Source: JAYPAN01 sp049597955 (GTDB lineage Bacteria > Pseudomonadota > Alphaproteobacteria > RS24). From it: a stretch of 64,000 nucleotides of DNA. Shown here one piece after another: positions 19,874 through 29,470 of the stretch. Where the stretch lies: contig JBMYND010000001.1 in the NCBI GenBank assembly GCA_049597955.1, positions 248,001 to 312,000 of the forward strand, written 5' to 3'. Both the position numbers and the translations under genes were made by a program. Every line of letters begins with the position of its first letter. Within the stretch, counting starts at the first letter, position 1. The notes under the pieces were generated by a model. That model made no database searches. It had not been told where the DNA came from and saw only the letters and a list, made by a program, of their open reading frames with translations.

Positions 19874-22816
19874 ATGTCGGCACGCAAACCATCCAAGCCC
19901 AAGGCACCGCAAGCGCGCAAAATCCGCATTGTTGGCGCGCGCGAGCATAATCTGAAAAATGTTTCGCTGGATTTGCCGCGCGACCAGCTCATTGTGATTA
20001 CCGGCTTGTCGGGCTCCGGCAAAAGCTCGCTGGCCTTTGATACGATTTATGCCGAAGGGCAGCGCCGCTATGTTGAAAGCCTATCTGCCTATGCGCGGCA
20101 ATTTCTCGAAATGATGCAAAAGCCCGATGTTGACCAGATTGACGGATTGTCACCGGCGATTTCGATTGAACAAAAAACCACATCGCGCAATCCGCGCTCG
20201 ACGGTTGGCACAGTCACTGAAATCTATGACTATTTGCGGCTGTTATTTGCCCGTATCGGTGTTCCCTATTCGCCAGCCACCGGCTTGCCGATTGAAAGCC
20301 AGACCGTCAGCCAGATGGTTGACCGTATTGTCGCCCTGCCGGAAGGCACACGCGCCTATTTGCTGGCGCCGATTGTGCGCGGGCGCAAAGGCGAATATCG
20401 CCGCGATTTTGCCGAGCTGCAAAAACGCGGCTTTCAGCGGGTGAAAGTGGACGGTCAATTTTATGAAATCGCCGATGTACCGGCACTCGACAAAAAACTC
20501 AAACATGATATCGACATTGTGGTTGACCGGCTGGTGATTAAACCGGATTTGGGCAATCGGCTGGCTGACAGTCTGGAAGTGGCCTTGGGCATGACAGACG
20601 GCATTGCGGTTTTGGAAATGGCCGATAAAAAATCCGGTGATACGGATGAGTCCGAGCGTTTGATTTTTTCAGCCCGCTTTGCCTGTCCGGTTTCCGGTTT
20701 CACCATTGACGAAATTGAACCGCGCCTGTTTTCCTTCAATAATCCTTTCGGGGCGTGTGCCAGTTGCGACGGGCTTGGCACGCAATTCTTCATTGACCCG
20801 ATTGCCGTAGTGCCGGATGGCGGGCTGACTTTGTATAAGGGTGCGATTGCGCCCTGGTCGCGCAGTTCCTCGCCCTATTACACGCAAACATTGGAAGCCC
20901 TGTCACGCCATTATGATTTCAAAATGTCAAGCAAATGGAATGATTTGCCGGAACATGCCCGCAATGCGATACTTTATGGCAGTGGTGAGGATGTGATTAC
21001 CTTCACCTATGATGACGGTTTGCGCTCTTATAAAACCAAAAAGCCTTTTGAGGGCGTGATACCCAATCTTGAACGCCGATACAGGGAAACAGACAGCAAT
21101 TGGGCGCGCGAAGAAATTGAGAAATATCAATCCATTACTGATTGCAGCGCATGTGGTGGGTATCGTCTGAAAGATGAAGCTCTGGCGGTAAAAATCAACG
21201 GCCTGCATGTCGGTGAAGTCAGCCGCATGTCCATTCGCGCGGCGCAGCAATGGTTTGATGCGCTGGAAGATGTGTTGAGTGACAAGCATAAGCAAATCGC
21301 CACACGGATTTTGAAAGAAATTCGGGAACGTTTGCGCTTTTTGAATGATGTGGGGCTGGATTATCTCACCCTGTCGCGCAATTCCGGCACGCTGTCGGGC
21401 GGTGAAAGCCAGCGTATTCGTCTTGCTTCTCAAATCGGCTCCGGCCTGACCGGTGTTCTTTATGTGCTGGATGAGCCATCTATTGGCCTGCACCAGCGTG
21501 ACAATAATCGCCTTCTGGCCACCCTTACCCGCTTGCGCGATTTGGGCAATACGGTGGTTGTGGTCGAGCATGATGAGGAAGCGATTCTCACCGCCGACCA
21601 TGTGGTGGATATTGGCCCCGGTGCCGGTGTCAATGGCGGGGAAATTATTGCCGAGGGCGTGCCGTCAAAAATCAAAAGCAATAAGAAAAGCCTGACCGGT
21701 CAATATTTGTCCGGCGCAAAATCCATCCCCGTCCCCGCGCGGCGGCCGGTCGATACAAAGACCCGGCAAATCACAGTGCATGGCGCGCGCGGCAATAATT
21801 TGAAAAACGTCTCGGCCTCCATCCCGCTTGGCACTTTTACTTGTGTGACCGGCGTGTCAGGCGGTGGCAAATCGACTTTTCTGATTGATACGCTTTATAA
21901 ATCGCTGGCGCGTAAGCTGAATAATGCGCGCGCCACGCCAGCCGAGCATGATACGATTGACGGCCTGCACCATCTCGACAAAGTGATTGATATTGACCAA
22001 TCCCCTATCGGGCGCACGCCGCGCTCCAATCCGGCGACCTATACAGGCGCATTTACACCGATACGCGAATGGTTTGCCGGTCTGCCGGAAGCCAAAGCGC
22101 GCGGCTATAAGCCCGGGCGGTTTTCGTTTAATGTCAAGGGCGGGCGGTGCGAAAGCTGTCAGGGCGACGGCGTTATCAAAATCGAAATGCATTTCCTCCC
22201 CGATGTCTATGTCGAATGCGACAGTTGCCACGGCAAACGCTATAATCGGGAAACATTGGAAGTGCGCTTCAAAGATAAAAGCATTGCTGATGTTCTCGAC
22301 ATGACCGTTGATGAAGCGGCCATGTTTTTCCGCGCTGTGCCAATGGTGCGCGAAAAAATGACAACATTGCAGCGCGTCGGGCTGGGCTATATCAAAGTCG
22401 GCCAGCAAGCCACCACTTTGTCGGGCGGTGAGGCGCAGCGCGTTAAATTGGCCAAGGAATTGTCCAAACGGGCGACCGGTCGCACATTATATATTCTTGA
22501 TGAGCCAACAACCGGCTTGCATTTTCACGATGTCGCCAAGCTGCTCGAAGTGCTGCATGAGCTGGTCGATACCGGCAATACGGTAGCGGTGATTGAGCAT
22601 AATTTGGAAGTTGTGAAAACAGCGGACTGGATTATTGATATTGGGCCGGAAGGCGGCGATGGCGGTGGCGAAATTGTTGCCGAAGGCACACCCGAACAAG
22701 TCGCCAAAGTCAAACGCAGCTATACCGGGCAATATTTGCTTTCCCTGTTAAAAGCGGGCGCTCCCAAATCACCGGCCCGCAAAAAACCGGTTGAACAGCC
22801 AAAGGCGGCTGAGTAA
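19874..22816 (+). CDS. uvrA: excinuclease ABC subunit A
   Basis: Damage-recognition ATPase of nucleotide excision repair. 980 residues. Two ABC cassettes: Walker A at 44-52 (GLSGSGKSS) and near 659 (GVSGGGKST), signatures SGGESQRIRLA and SGGEAQRVKLA. Zinc-finger cysteines appear in FGACASCDGLG and in CESCQGDG with CDSCHGKRYN. A 25-residue charged tail follows the second cassette. Divergent from ssb; the PmtA-like gene follows after 41 bp. Confidence 0.97.
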   Translation: MSARKPSKPKAPQARKIRIVGAREHNLKNVSLDLPRDQLIVITGLSGSGKSSLAFDTIYAEGQRRYVESLSAYARQFLEMMQKPDVDQIDGLSPAISIEQKTTSRNPRSTVGTVTEIYDYLRLLFARIGVPYSPATGLPIESQTVSQMVDRIVALPEGTRAYLLAPIVRGRKGEYRRDFAELQKRGFQRVKVDGQFYEIADVPALDKKLKHDIDIVVDRLVIKPDLGNRLADSLEVALGMTDGIAVLEMADKKSGDTDESERLIFSARFACPVSGFTIDEIEPRLFSFNNPFGACASCDGLGTQFFIDPIAVVPDGGLTLYKGAIAPWSRSSSPYYTQTLEALSRHYDFKMSSKWNDLPEHARNAILYGSGEDVITFTYDDGLRSYKTKKPFEGVIPNLERRYRETDSNWAREEIEKYQSITDCSACGGYRLKDEALAVKINGLHVGEVSRMSIRAAQQWFDALEDVLSDKHKQIATRILKEIRERLRFLNDVGLDYLTLSRNSGTLSGGESQRIRLASQIGSGLTGVLYVLDEPSIGLHQRDNNRLLATLTRLRDLGNTVVVVEHDEEAILTADHVVDIGPGAGVNGGEIIAEGVPSKIKSNKKSLTGQYLSGAKSIPVPARRPVDTKTRQITVHGARGNNLKNVSASIPLGTFTCVTGVSGGGKSTFLIDTLYKSLARKLNNARATPAEHDTIDGLHHLDKVIDIDQSPIGRTPRSNPATYTGAFTPIREWFAGLPEAKARGYKPGRFSFNVKGGRCESCQGDGVIKIEMHFLPDVYVECDSCHGKRYNRETLEVRFKDKSIADVLDMTVDEAAMFFRAVPMVREKMTTLQRVGLGYIKVGQQATTLSGGEAQRVKLAKELSKRATGRTLYILDEPTTGLHFHDVAKLLEVLHELVDTGNTVAVIEHNLEVVKTADWIIDIGPEGGDGGGEIVAEGTPEQVAKVKRSYTGQYLLSLLKAGAPKSPARKKPVEQPKAAE

Positions 22817-22857
22817 TACTGTCCTCGCAGAACACAATAACAAGAGGATTTGCGTTC

Positions 22858-23505
22858 ATGACTGTTCGTTTGCCGCTCAGCGCGGAAGACGTTGCGCGCG
22901 TCTATAAAAAACATGCGCGCTATTATGATAAAACCTTTGCCTTGGTCATACGTCAGCCCTTGCGCGCCGTGGTGCGCGAAGTCAATAGCGAGACACAGGG
23001 CCATTTGCTCGATGTCGGTATTGGCACGGGCATGAGCTTGCCCATATATAAGCCGGATTTGCAAATCACCGGCATTGATATTTCGGTTGATATGCTCAAG
23101 CGGGCGCGCCGCCGCGCTGCCAAACACGGGCTGACAAATGTGGCTGGTTTGCTGGAAATGGATGGCGGCGCAATGACATTTCCTGACAATCATTTTGATG
23201 CGGTGCTGGCGACATTTGTCTTGTCAGTCGCGCCCAATCCGGCGCAAATGCTGGCTGAAATGCATCGTGTGTGCAAACCGGGCGGCAAAATTTATGTGTT
23301 CAATCATTTTCACGCCGGTGGCGACCGACCTTTTTTGAAAAGGCTTGAGCGCAAATTGGCCTCTGCCTCACGCAATCTTGGCTGGCACCCGGATATTCAA
23401 AAAAACGCCCTGAAAATTGACGAGCTTGACTTACGCCTAATATCGGAAAGGCGCTTGGGCATGATGGGATTGTTCACTTTTATCAAGCTGCAAAAGCCAG
23501 ACTGA
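22858..23505 (+). CDS. SAM-dependent methyltransferase, PmtA-like
   Basis: 215 residues. Class I methyltransferase with the SAM-binding motif LLDVGIGTGMSLP, the acidic residue in GIDISVDML, and motif IV-like VLATFVLSV. The opening SAEDVARVYKKHARYYD and the overall layout resemble the Rhodobacter-type phosphatidylethanolamine N-methyltransferase, which makes phosphatidylcholine at the inner membrane. Family membership is firm, the lipid substrate is an inference. The ATG follows AAGAGGA. Confidence 0.8.
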   Translation: MTVRLPLSAEDVARVYKKHARYYDKTFALVIRQPLRAVVREVNSETQGHLLDVGIGTGMSLPIYKPDLQITGIDISVDMLKRARRRAAKHGLTNVAGLLEMDGGAMTFPDNHFDAVLATFVLSVAPNPAQMLAEMHRVCKPGGKIYVFNHFHAGGDRPFLKRLERKLASASRNLGWHPDIQKNALKIDELDLRLISERRLGMMGLFTFIKLQKPD

Positions 23506-23563
23506 CGCATGGATTATCGCGCGCCAATGGCTTATATAGCTGGCATGGGTGGTAGAAAAACTG

Positions 23564-24970
23564 ATGAGTCAAAACATTTTACATATTGTCGGTGGCGGGC
23601 TGGCCGGTTCTGAGGCGGCTTGGCAGGCGGCGCAACAGGGGCTGGATGTCCGGCTGTATGAAATGCGTCCGGTGCGCGGCACGGATGCCCATGTCACTGA
23701 CGCGCTGGCCGAGCTGGTCTGCTCCAATTCATTGCGATCGGATGATGCCGAAACCAATGCGGTCGGCCTGTTGCATGCCGAATTGCGCGATGCAGGCAGT
23801 CTAATCATGCAAGCCGCCGATGCCCACCGAATCCCCGCTGGCAGTGCGCTGGCCGTGGACAGGCATGGTTTTTCGGCCTATGTGACTGAAGCCTTGCAAA
23901 ACCACCCCAATATTAAGATTGAGCGTTGCGAAGTGACAGAGCTGCCAGCCGATTGGCGTCATGTGATTGTCGCCACCGGCCCGCTGACATCTGATGCGCT
24001 GTCCAACTATATCTCAACCCTGACCGGTGATGACCGGCTGGCCTTTTTCGACGCCATTGCGCCGATTGTCTATCATGACAGCATTGATATGGATATTTGC
24101 TGGGCGCAATCGCGCTATGACAAATCAGCGCCCGGCGGTGACGGCAAGGATTATATCAATTGTCCAATGGATGAGGCGCAATATAACGCCTTTATTGATG
24201 CACTGCTGGCAGCCGACATAACCGATTTTAAGCAATGGGAAGCTGACACGCCCTATTTCAATGGCTGCCTGCCGATTGAGGTAATGGCCGCACGCGGGCG
24301 CGATACGCTGCGCCATGGGCCGATGAAGCCACGCGGTCTGACCAATGCCCATCAGCCCGATATCAAGCCGCATGCCGTGGTGCAATTGCGCCAAGATAAT
24401 GCGCTCGGCACGCTGTTCAATATGGTGGGCTTTCAAACCAAATTAAAATATGGCGCGCAAGCCGATGTGTTCCGGCTTATTCCCGGCCTGGAAAATGCCC
24501 GTTTTGCGCGGCTTGGCGGGCTACACCGCAATACATTTTTGAACAGCCCGACTTTGCTGGATGAAAGCCTGCGTCTGCATAATGCGCCGCATATTCGCTT
24601 TGCCGGTCAAATTACCGGTGTTGAGGGCTATGTTGAAAGCACGGCGATTGGTCTTTTGGCCGCCCGATTTGCCGCCGCCGAAATGCGTGACCGGCGGATG
24701 AATGCACCGCCGCCAACCACCGCTTTGGGCGCTTTGCTGGCGCATATTACGGTCAATGCCGATGCAAGCAGTTTCCAACCAATGAATGTCAATTTCGGCC
24801 TGATGCCCGACATGCCGCGCGGGGCGCCACCGGTTGATGCGGCGGGCAAGAAACTGCGCGGCAAGGCGCGTATGGCCGCGCGCAAGGAAAATCGCCAACG
24901 CGGTTTCACATCTCGTGCGCGCGCCGATTTCGCGGCATGGATAGGCGAGGATAATATCGCCGCCGAATAG
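23564..24970 (+). CDS. trmFO: tRNA (uracil-54 C5) methyltransferase, folate/FAD dependent
   Basis: Uses methylenetetrahydrofolate and FAD to make ribothymidine-54 in tRNA. About 468 residues. FAD-binding motif HIVGGGLAGSEAAW at the very N-terminus and the family signature ELVCSNSLRSDD with the catalytic-type Cys. RLGGLHRNTFLNSP is another strongly conserved stretch. An in-frame GTG at 23549 is an alternative start. Convergent with the next gene, whose stop lies only 2 bp away. Confidence 0.95.
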   Translation: MSQNILHIVGGGLAGSEAAWQAAQQGLDVRLYEMRPVRGTDAHVTDALAELVCSNSLRSDDAETNAVGLLHAELRDAGSLIMQAADAHRIPAGSALAVDRHGFSAYVTEALQNHPNIKIERCEVTELPADWRHVIVATGPLTSDALSNYISTLTGDDRLAFFDAIAPIVYHDSIDMDICWAQSRYDKSAPGGDGKDYINCPMDEAQYNAFIDALLAADITDFKQWEADTPYFNGCLPIEVMAARGRDTLRHGPMKPRGLTNAHQPDIKPHAVVQLRQDNALGTLFNMVGFQTKLKYGAQADVFRLIPGLENARFARLGGLHRNTFLNSPTLLDESLRLHNAPHIRFAGQITGVEGYVESTAIGLLAARFAAAEMRDRRMNAPPPTTALGALLAHITVNADASSFQPMNVNFGLMPDMPRGAPPVDAAGKKLRGKARMAARKENRQRGFTSRARADFAAWIGEDNIAAE

Positions 24971-24971
24971 G

Positions 24972-25652
24972 CTAAAGCCGTCCAATCAGCGCCATTTTCA
25001 GCAAATGCATTTGATAGGAAAGCAGCGATTTGCGTTGCGGCCAAGCCCGCGCCTGTCGCCGCGCCATGCCAATCGGCAAAAACACCGGCAGCGCCGCCTT
25101 GCGTTGTTTGGCTGGCAGGCGGTTAAAGCCAATGCAGGCCGCGTTGAGCAAGTCACGACACGGCTCAATGCTTATATCATCCGGCACGCTGCGAAGGCGC
25201 TCAAAACCTTCGCCGCCCTGCACTGCCAATTCAATGAGTGGCGTATCATCAAGGCCAAAAATCTCAAGCGCCAGCATCATCAGCGCCCTGCCCGCGCGCG
25301 CGGCACCATCCATTTTGTCGCCGCCTTCTTCAATGAAAGTCTCGCGGGCATCGACCAATTCGTGCAAATGATCAATCGTCAATTGGGCTGCCTGCAAGGC
25401 TTGGCCAATCGGCGCATCATGTGTTTCGCCGCGCGCTGTCATGTCAAACATATCGCGCCACCATTGCAGGCGAATGGCGGCCAGCATGGCGTCGCTCACC
25501 TCATAAGGTATGCGGGCAATATCGGCATGGGCGTGATAAAGAGCAAGCAGTGCCGGGCGTTTATCTGCCGGTGCGAATAAATGGCAGAGATATAAATCGC
25601 CATCAAGGCCGCGCAATTCTTCGCGCAATATGGCCTGTAAATCGGCTGTCAC
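24972..25652 (-). CDS. squalene/phytoene synthase-like protein, NDUFAF6 type
   Basis: 226 residues. The squalene/phytoene-synthase fold is recognisable from LYLCHLFAPADKRPALLALYHAHADIARIP and IRLQWWRDMF, but the Asp-rich DxxxD diphosphate-binding motifs are absent (HADIARIP; NAACIGFNRL). It is therefore more like the alphaproteobacterial relatives of human NDUFAF6, a complex I assembly factor, than a terpene synthase. This class is often encoded near secDF and trmFO, as here. The function is inferred from family and context. Confidence 0.8.
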   Translation of the reverse strand: MTADLQAILREELRGLDGDLYLCHLFAPADKRPALLALYHAHADIARIPYEVSDAMLAAIRLQWWRDMFDMTARGETHDAPIGQALQAAQLTIDHLHELVDARETFIEEGGDKMDGAARAGRALMMLALEIFGLDDTPLIELAVQGGEGFERLRSVPDDISIEPCRDLLNAACIGFNRLPAKQRKAALPVFLPIGMARRQARAWPQRKSLLSYQMHLLKMALIGRL

Positions 25653-25675
25653 CTAAATATCTCCTCAAAACCCGT

Positions 25676-25705
25676 CTAAAGAAAAGGGCCGCTCGAAAGC
25701 GGCCC
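25676..25705 (-). terminator. Rho-independent terminator
   Basis: On the minus strand, an 8-bp perfect stem GGGCCGCT / AGCGGCCC with a 4-nt loop (25686-25705) is followed by TTTTCTTTAG. It lies 22 bp past the stop of the PuuD-like gene and before the NDUFAF6-like gene, so it probably ends or attenuates the transcript from the former. Confidence 0.8.
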
Positions 25706-25727
25706 CCTCCCCCGAAATCCGATGGCC

Positions 25728-26330
25728 TCAATATATATTCTGGGCCGCAACCATTGAAAACAGCATTGGAATAGACAGCATGGTATTGGTGCGCGAAAAC
25801 AGCATGGCTGTGCGCGCCGAAGCCGCTTTGGTCTCCGCGTCAGCCTCCACAATACCGAGTGCTTTTTTCTGATTTGGCCAAATCACAAACCAGACATTGA
25901 ACCACATGATTGAGCCGAGCCACATGCCAATGCCAATGGCGATATTTTTCTGCACTTCGAAATCATTGACAAAGCCCAGTGTCAGCGCATCGGCCAGATA
26001 GCCGTTAAGATGCGCCAGAATAAGGCCGGTGACAATAGTTGACATAGCGCCCCAACGGAACCACCACAGCGCCGCGGGTGCAATGACACCGCTAATGGCA
26101 GGCTTTTGCTCATCCGGGATATTGGGCATATTGGGGATTTGCACGAAATTGAAATAATATAACAGGCCAATCCACATAATGCCGCTCAGCACATGCAGCC
26201 AGCGGAACAAAAACGCATAGAAATTCTGGTCAAAAACACCTCCCGATTGCAGGTAAAGAAGCTCTAGCACAAAGGCCAGAACAAAACCGGCAATGACGGT
26301 ATTGCGAAGCGATGTAAGAATGGATGCCAT
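25728..26330 (-). CDS. PuuD-like integral membrane protein (urate hydroxylase membrane domain)
   Basis: 200 residues with about five transmembrane helices (VIAGFVLAFVLELLYL, FLFRWLHVLSGIMWIGLLYYF, and others). It matches the membrane domain of PuuD-type urate hydroxylases, with membrane His residues in RWLHVLSG. Full-length PuuD carries a C-terminal cytochrome c domain with a CxxCH haem site; this protein stops without it. It may be a stand-alone subunit or serve another redox role. No other purine-degradation gene is nearby. It has its own terminator downstream. Confidence 0.75.
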   Translation of the reverse strand: MASILTSLRNTVIAGFVLAFVLELLYLQSGGVFDQNFYAFLFRWLHVLSGIMWIGLLYYFNFVQIPNMPNIPDEQKPAISGVIAPAALWWFRWGAMSTIVTGLILAHLNGYLADALTLGFVNDFEVQKNIAIGIGMWLGSIMWFNVWFVIWPNQKKALGIVEADAETKAASARTAMLFSRTNTMLSIPMLFSMVAAQNIY

Positions 26331-26427
26331 GGTTTCCCCCTCTTTTCAGCGAATCCGAACTGGTTTTGAATCTACTACCCCGAACCGTGTTCGGCAATTG
26401 CAAAATATCCGGTTTGACTGACCGGCG

Positions 26428-27348
26428 TTAATTGGTTTGCGTGCCCGACCAGTCACGTTTGACGCCAAGGCGCAGCAAAAGCGGCGCGGCGATAAAAATT
26501 GAGGAATAAGTGCCGATAAACACGCCCCAAATCATGGCAAAGGTAAAGCCGCGAATAACTTCGCCACCAAATACATAAAGGGCTGTTAAAGCCAGCAAGG
26601 TTGTTACCGATGTCATGACGGTGCGCGACAGGGTTTCGTTAATCGCCAAATCGAGCAGGTCGCTTAATTCCATTTTTTTGAATTTCCGCAAATTTTCACG
26701 CACCCGGTCATAGACCACCACTGTGTCATTCATTGAATAGCCGACAATCGTCAAAATCGCGGCCAGAATGGACAGGTTAAAGTCGAGTTGCAGCAAAGAG
26801 AACACGCCCAGCGTCAGCACCACATCATGCACCAAGGCCAGCACAGCGCCGACCGAAAACTGCCACTCAAAGCGGAACCAGATATAAATCAACATGCTGG
26901 CAATAGCGACCAGCACGGCGGTAATGCCGGATTCAATCAATTCGCGGCTCACTTGCGGGCCAACAATTTCGACCCGGCGGATTTCATAATCTTGCTCAAG
27001 CGCAGCGCGGATACGCGCCACATTATTCAAATCCGATTGCGCCGATACCGCGTCGGGTGCTTCGGCGACCCGTATCAGCGCATCATTGGGCGCACCAAAT
27101 AGCTGTATCTGCACTTCACCCAATTGCATGGCATTGAGTTGTCCGCGCAAGGCGGCAATGTCTATATCTTGCGGCGCGCTGACTTCAATCAATGTGCCGC
27201 CGCGAAAATCAATCCCGAAATTCAGCCCATTGCCAGCCAGTGTCGCCACGGAGCCAAGAATAAAGACCAAAGACAGCACAAAGGCGGTCAAATGGTGACG
27301 AACAAAGCCGATAGCGGTTTTGGTCGGAACAAGTTTCAGCGTTTTCAT
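26428..27348 (-). CDS. secF: protein translocase subunit SecF
   Basis: Membrane component that, with SecD and YajC, uses proton motive force to help SecA-driven export. About 306 residues, six transmembrane helices. Family motifs: NFGIDFRGGTLIEV after the first helix and YSMNDTVVVYDRVREN. The start ATG at 27348 follows AGAGGG. It lies 20 bp after secD. No terminator with a T-run is visible after the stop. Confidence 0.96.
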   Translation of the reverse strand: MKTLKLVPTKTAIGFVRHHLTAFVLSLVFILGSVATLAGNGLNFGIDFRGGTLIEVSAPQDIDIAALRGQLNAMQLGEVQIQLFGAPNDALIRVAEAPDAVSAQSDLNNVARIRAALEQDYEIRRVEIVGPQVSRELIESGITAVLVAIASMLIYIWFRFEWQFSVGAVLALVHDVVLTLGVFSLLQLDFNLSILAAILTIVGYSMNDTVVVYDRVRENLRKFKKMELSDLLDLAINETLSRTVMTSVTTLLALTALYVFGGEVIRGFTFAMIWGVFIGTYSSIFIAAPLLLRLGVKRDWSGTQTN

Positions 27349-27368
27349 GGCAAACCCTCTTATTGACG

Positions 27369-28985
27369 TTAAACCGGCAGCGTTTCGGGGCGCCCGCGGC
27401 TGCGCACCCATAGCGCGATAAACATGCGTGTCAGGGTAAAAGCGGTAAAGACGGAAGTGACAATGCCAAAGGCCAGCGTGACCGAAAAGCCGCGAATCGG
27501 GCCGGAGCCGAGCTGAAATAATATGACGGCTGCCAGCAATGTGGTGATATTGGCGTCAAGAATTGTGCCAAGGGCGCGCGAATAGCCGGCATCAATGGCA
27601 ATAATCGGCGCTTTACCGGCTGCTAATTCTTCTCTTATGCGTTCAAAAATCAGGACATTGGCATCCACCGCCATGCCGACCGTCAGCACAATACCGGCAA
27701 TGCCCGGCAGGGTCAGCGTCGCTTGCAAGGCCGACAGCAGCGCCATAATAAGCACCAGATTGGCAATCAGCGCGACATTGGCAAACAGGCCAAACAGCGA
27801 ATAGCTGATAATCATAAAAGCAATCACCGCCAGAAAGCCGATAATCAGCGCAATGCGACCGGCGGCGATACTGTCTGCCCCCAGTCCCGGCCCGACCGTG
27901 CGTTCTTCAAGTATCTGCATGGGCGCGGGCAGCGCCCCGGCGCGCAGCAAAATTGCCAAATCATTGGCTTCTTGCACAGAGAAATTGCCGGTAATGCGGC
28001 CCGACCCGCCTAAAATAGCGGTTTGGATGACCGGGGCCGATATGATTTTGCTGTCGAGAACAATGGCAAAGGGACGCCCGACATTGGCCTTGGTCACTTC
28101 GCCGAATTTCTTGCCGCCCAATGCATTAAAGCGGAAATAGACTTCCGGCGCATTGGTTTGCTGGTCAAAGCCGATTGACGCTTCGACCAAATCTTCGCCG
28201 CTGACCATGGCGCGTCGGCGCACCAGATAGGGAATCGCCGGCTCAGTATCGGTGTAAAGCAACATTGTGCCGGCCGGCACGCGCGCGCCATTGACGATTT
28301 CATAGCCGCTTGTGTTTTGGTCAACCAAATGGAAAGACAATTTAGCGGTCTGGCCAAGCAGATTTTTAAGGCGTTCCGGGTCGTCAAGACCGGGCACTTG
28401 CACCAATATGCGCGTATCGCCCTGGCGCTGAATGGTCGGCTCAGTCGTGCCAAGCTCATCAACCCGCAAGCGAATAATTTCCATTGATTGCTGCACAGTG
28501 CGTGTATTACGCGCCTGCACAGCGTCATCGGTGATGGTCAGATGAAACACCTGCCCTTCAGGATTGCTCACATCAAGGTCAAGCGCCTGATTAAACCCGC
28601 CGAAAACATTGGCCACGACGGGCTGTGCCAAACCGCGCAATAATTCCTGCGCCCGCGCCATGTCATTTTCGTCGCGTATGGCCACTTTGGCACCATTTTT
28701 TAATTGGCCAAGACCGGTATAGCCAATCCGCTCCTCGCGCAAGGCAAGGCGAATATCGCTGACAAGCTGGTCTATGCGTTCGCGGGTGACGGCATCTGTA
28801 TCAACCTGCAAAAGCAAATGCGACCCGCCTTGCAAATCCAAGCCGAGATTTAATTGACTGCTTGGCAGGAATTCCGGCAAAGACAGCCTTGTATTTTCCG
28901 ACATAAAATTCGGCGCGGAAAACAGGATACCGGCAAATATGACCAATAATATGCCGGAGATTTTCCAATTGGAGAAATGCAGCAT
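27369..28985 (-). CDS. secD: protein translocase subunit SecD
   Basis: 538 residues. First transmembrane helix, then the large periplasmic P1 domain that opens with NLGLDLQGGSHLLLQVD, then five further helices. The C-terminal membrane half contains GMAVDANVLIFERIREEL, the proton-channel motif of the family. Part of yajC-secD-secF on one strand. Confidence 0.97.
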   Translation of the reverse strand: MLHFSNWKISGILLVIFAGILFSAPNFMSENTRLSLPEFLPSSQLNLGLDLQGGSHLLLQVDTDAVTRERIDQLVSDIRLALREERIGYTGLGQLKNGAKVAIRDENDMARAQELLRGLAQPVVANVFGGFNQALDLDVSNPEGQVFHLTITDDAVQARNTRTVQQSMEIIRLRVDELGTTEPTIQRQGDTRILVQVPGLDDPERLKNLLGQTAKLSFHLVDQNTSGYEIVNGARVPAGTMLLYTDTEPAIPYLVRRRAMVSGEDLVEASIGFDQQTNAPEVYFRFNALGGKKFGEVTKANVGRPFAIVLDSKIISAPVIQTAILGGSGRITGNFSVQEANDLAILLRAGALPAPMQILEERTVGPGLGADSIAAGRIALIIGFLAVIAFMIISYSLFGLFANVALIANLVLIMALLSALQATLTLPGIAGIVLTVGMAVDANVLIFERIREELAAGKAPIIAIDAGYSRALGTILDANITTLLAAVILFQLGSGPIRGFSVTLAFGIVTSVFTAFTLTRMFIALWVRSRGRPETLPV

Positions 28986-29030
28986 GCGCCTTTCCTATTG
29001 TTGGGCCTTTTGGGGCCGAATCCTTTTGAC

Positions 29031-29354
29031 CTAATCTTTTTGTGCAGGCTCGCCCTTGCTGCGCACTGAAATCACCATAGAGCGCACAACTGAAACGCGC
29101 GTGTTATCGGCAATATCAATTTCAATCTCATCATCATTGATTTTGGCGACTTTGCCAATCAATCCGCCTTGCGTGACCACCCGGTCGCCGCGGCGAATGG
29201 CGTCAATCATTGCCTGATGCTCGCGCTGACGCTTTTGTTGCGGACGGAGAATAAGAAAATAAATAATGGCAAATACCATTACCAACGGGAACAGCATTTC
29301 AAAAATAGACCCGCCCCCGGCGGCGGCCTGCGCATGGGCTGGCGAAATAAACAT
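29031..29354 (-). CDS. yajC: preprotein translocase subunit YajC
   Basis: 107 residues. Single transmembrane helix (LFPLVMVFAIIYFLIL) followed by the signature RPQQKRQREHQAMIDAI and VTQGGLIGKVAKI. It associates with SecDF. 45 bp upstream of secD. The segment 29355-29470 upstream of it holds no gene. Confidence 0.95.
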   Translation of the reverse strand: MFISPAHAQAAAGGGSIFEMLFPLVMVFAIIYFLILRPQQKRQREHQAMIDAIRRGDRVVTQGGLIGKVAKINDDEIEIDIADNTRVSVVRSMVISVRSKGEPAQKD

Positions 29355-29470
29355 TGAACAACTCCGTTTTTGCTGAGCGGACTATACTTATAAACCGCTG
29401 CGTCGCCAAGCCTAAGCCATGGCTTTTCCTGCGAAAATTTATGAAAAAACAGAAATCGCGGGCGGCAGGG

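Noticed and set aside
20927..21601. 224-codon open frame antisense to uvrA
   Set aside because: Shadow of the conserved UvrA ATPase region; composition typical of reverse-strand frames.
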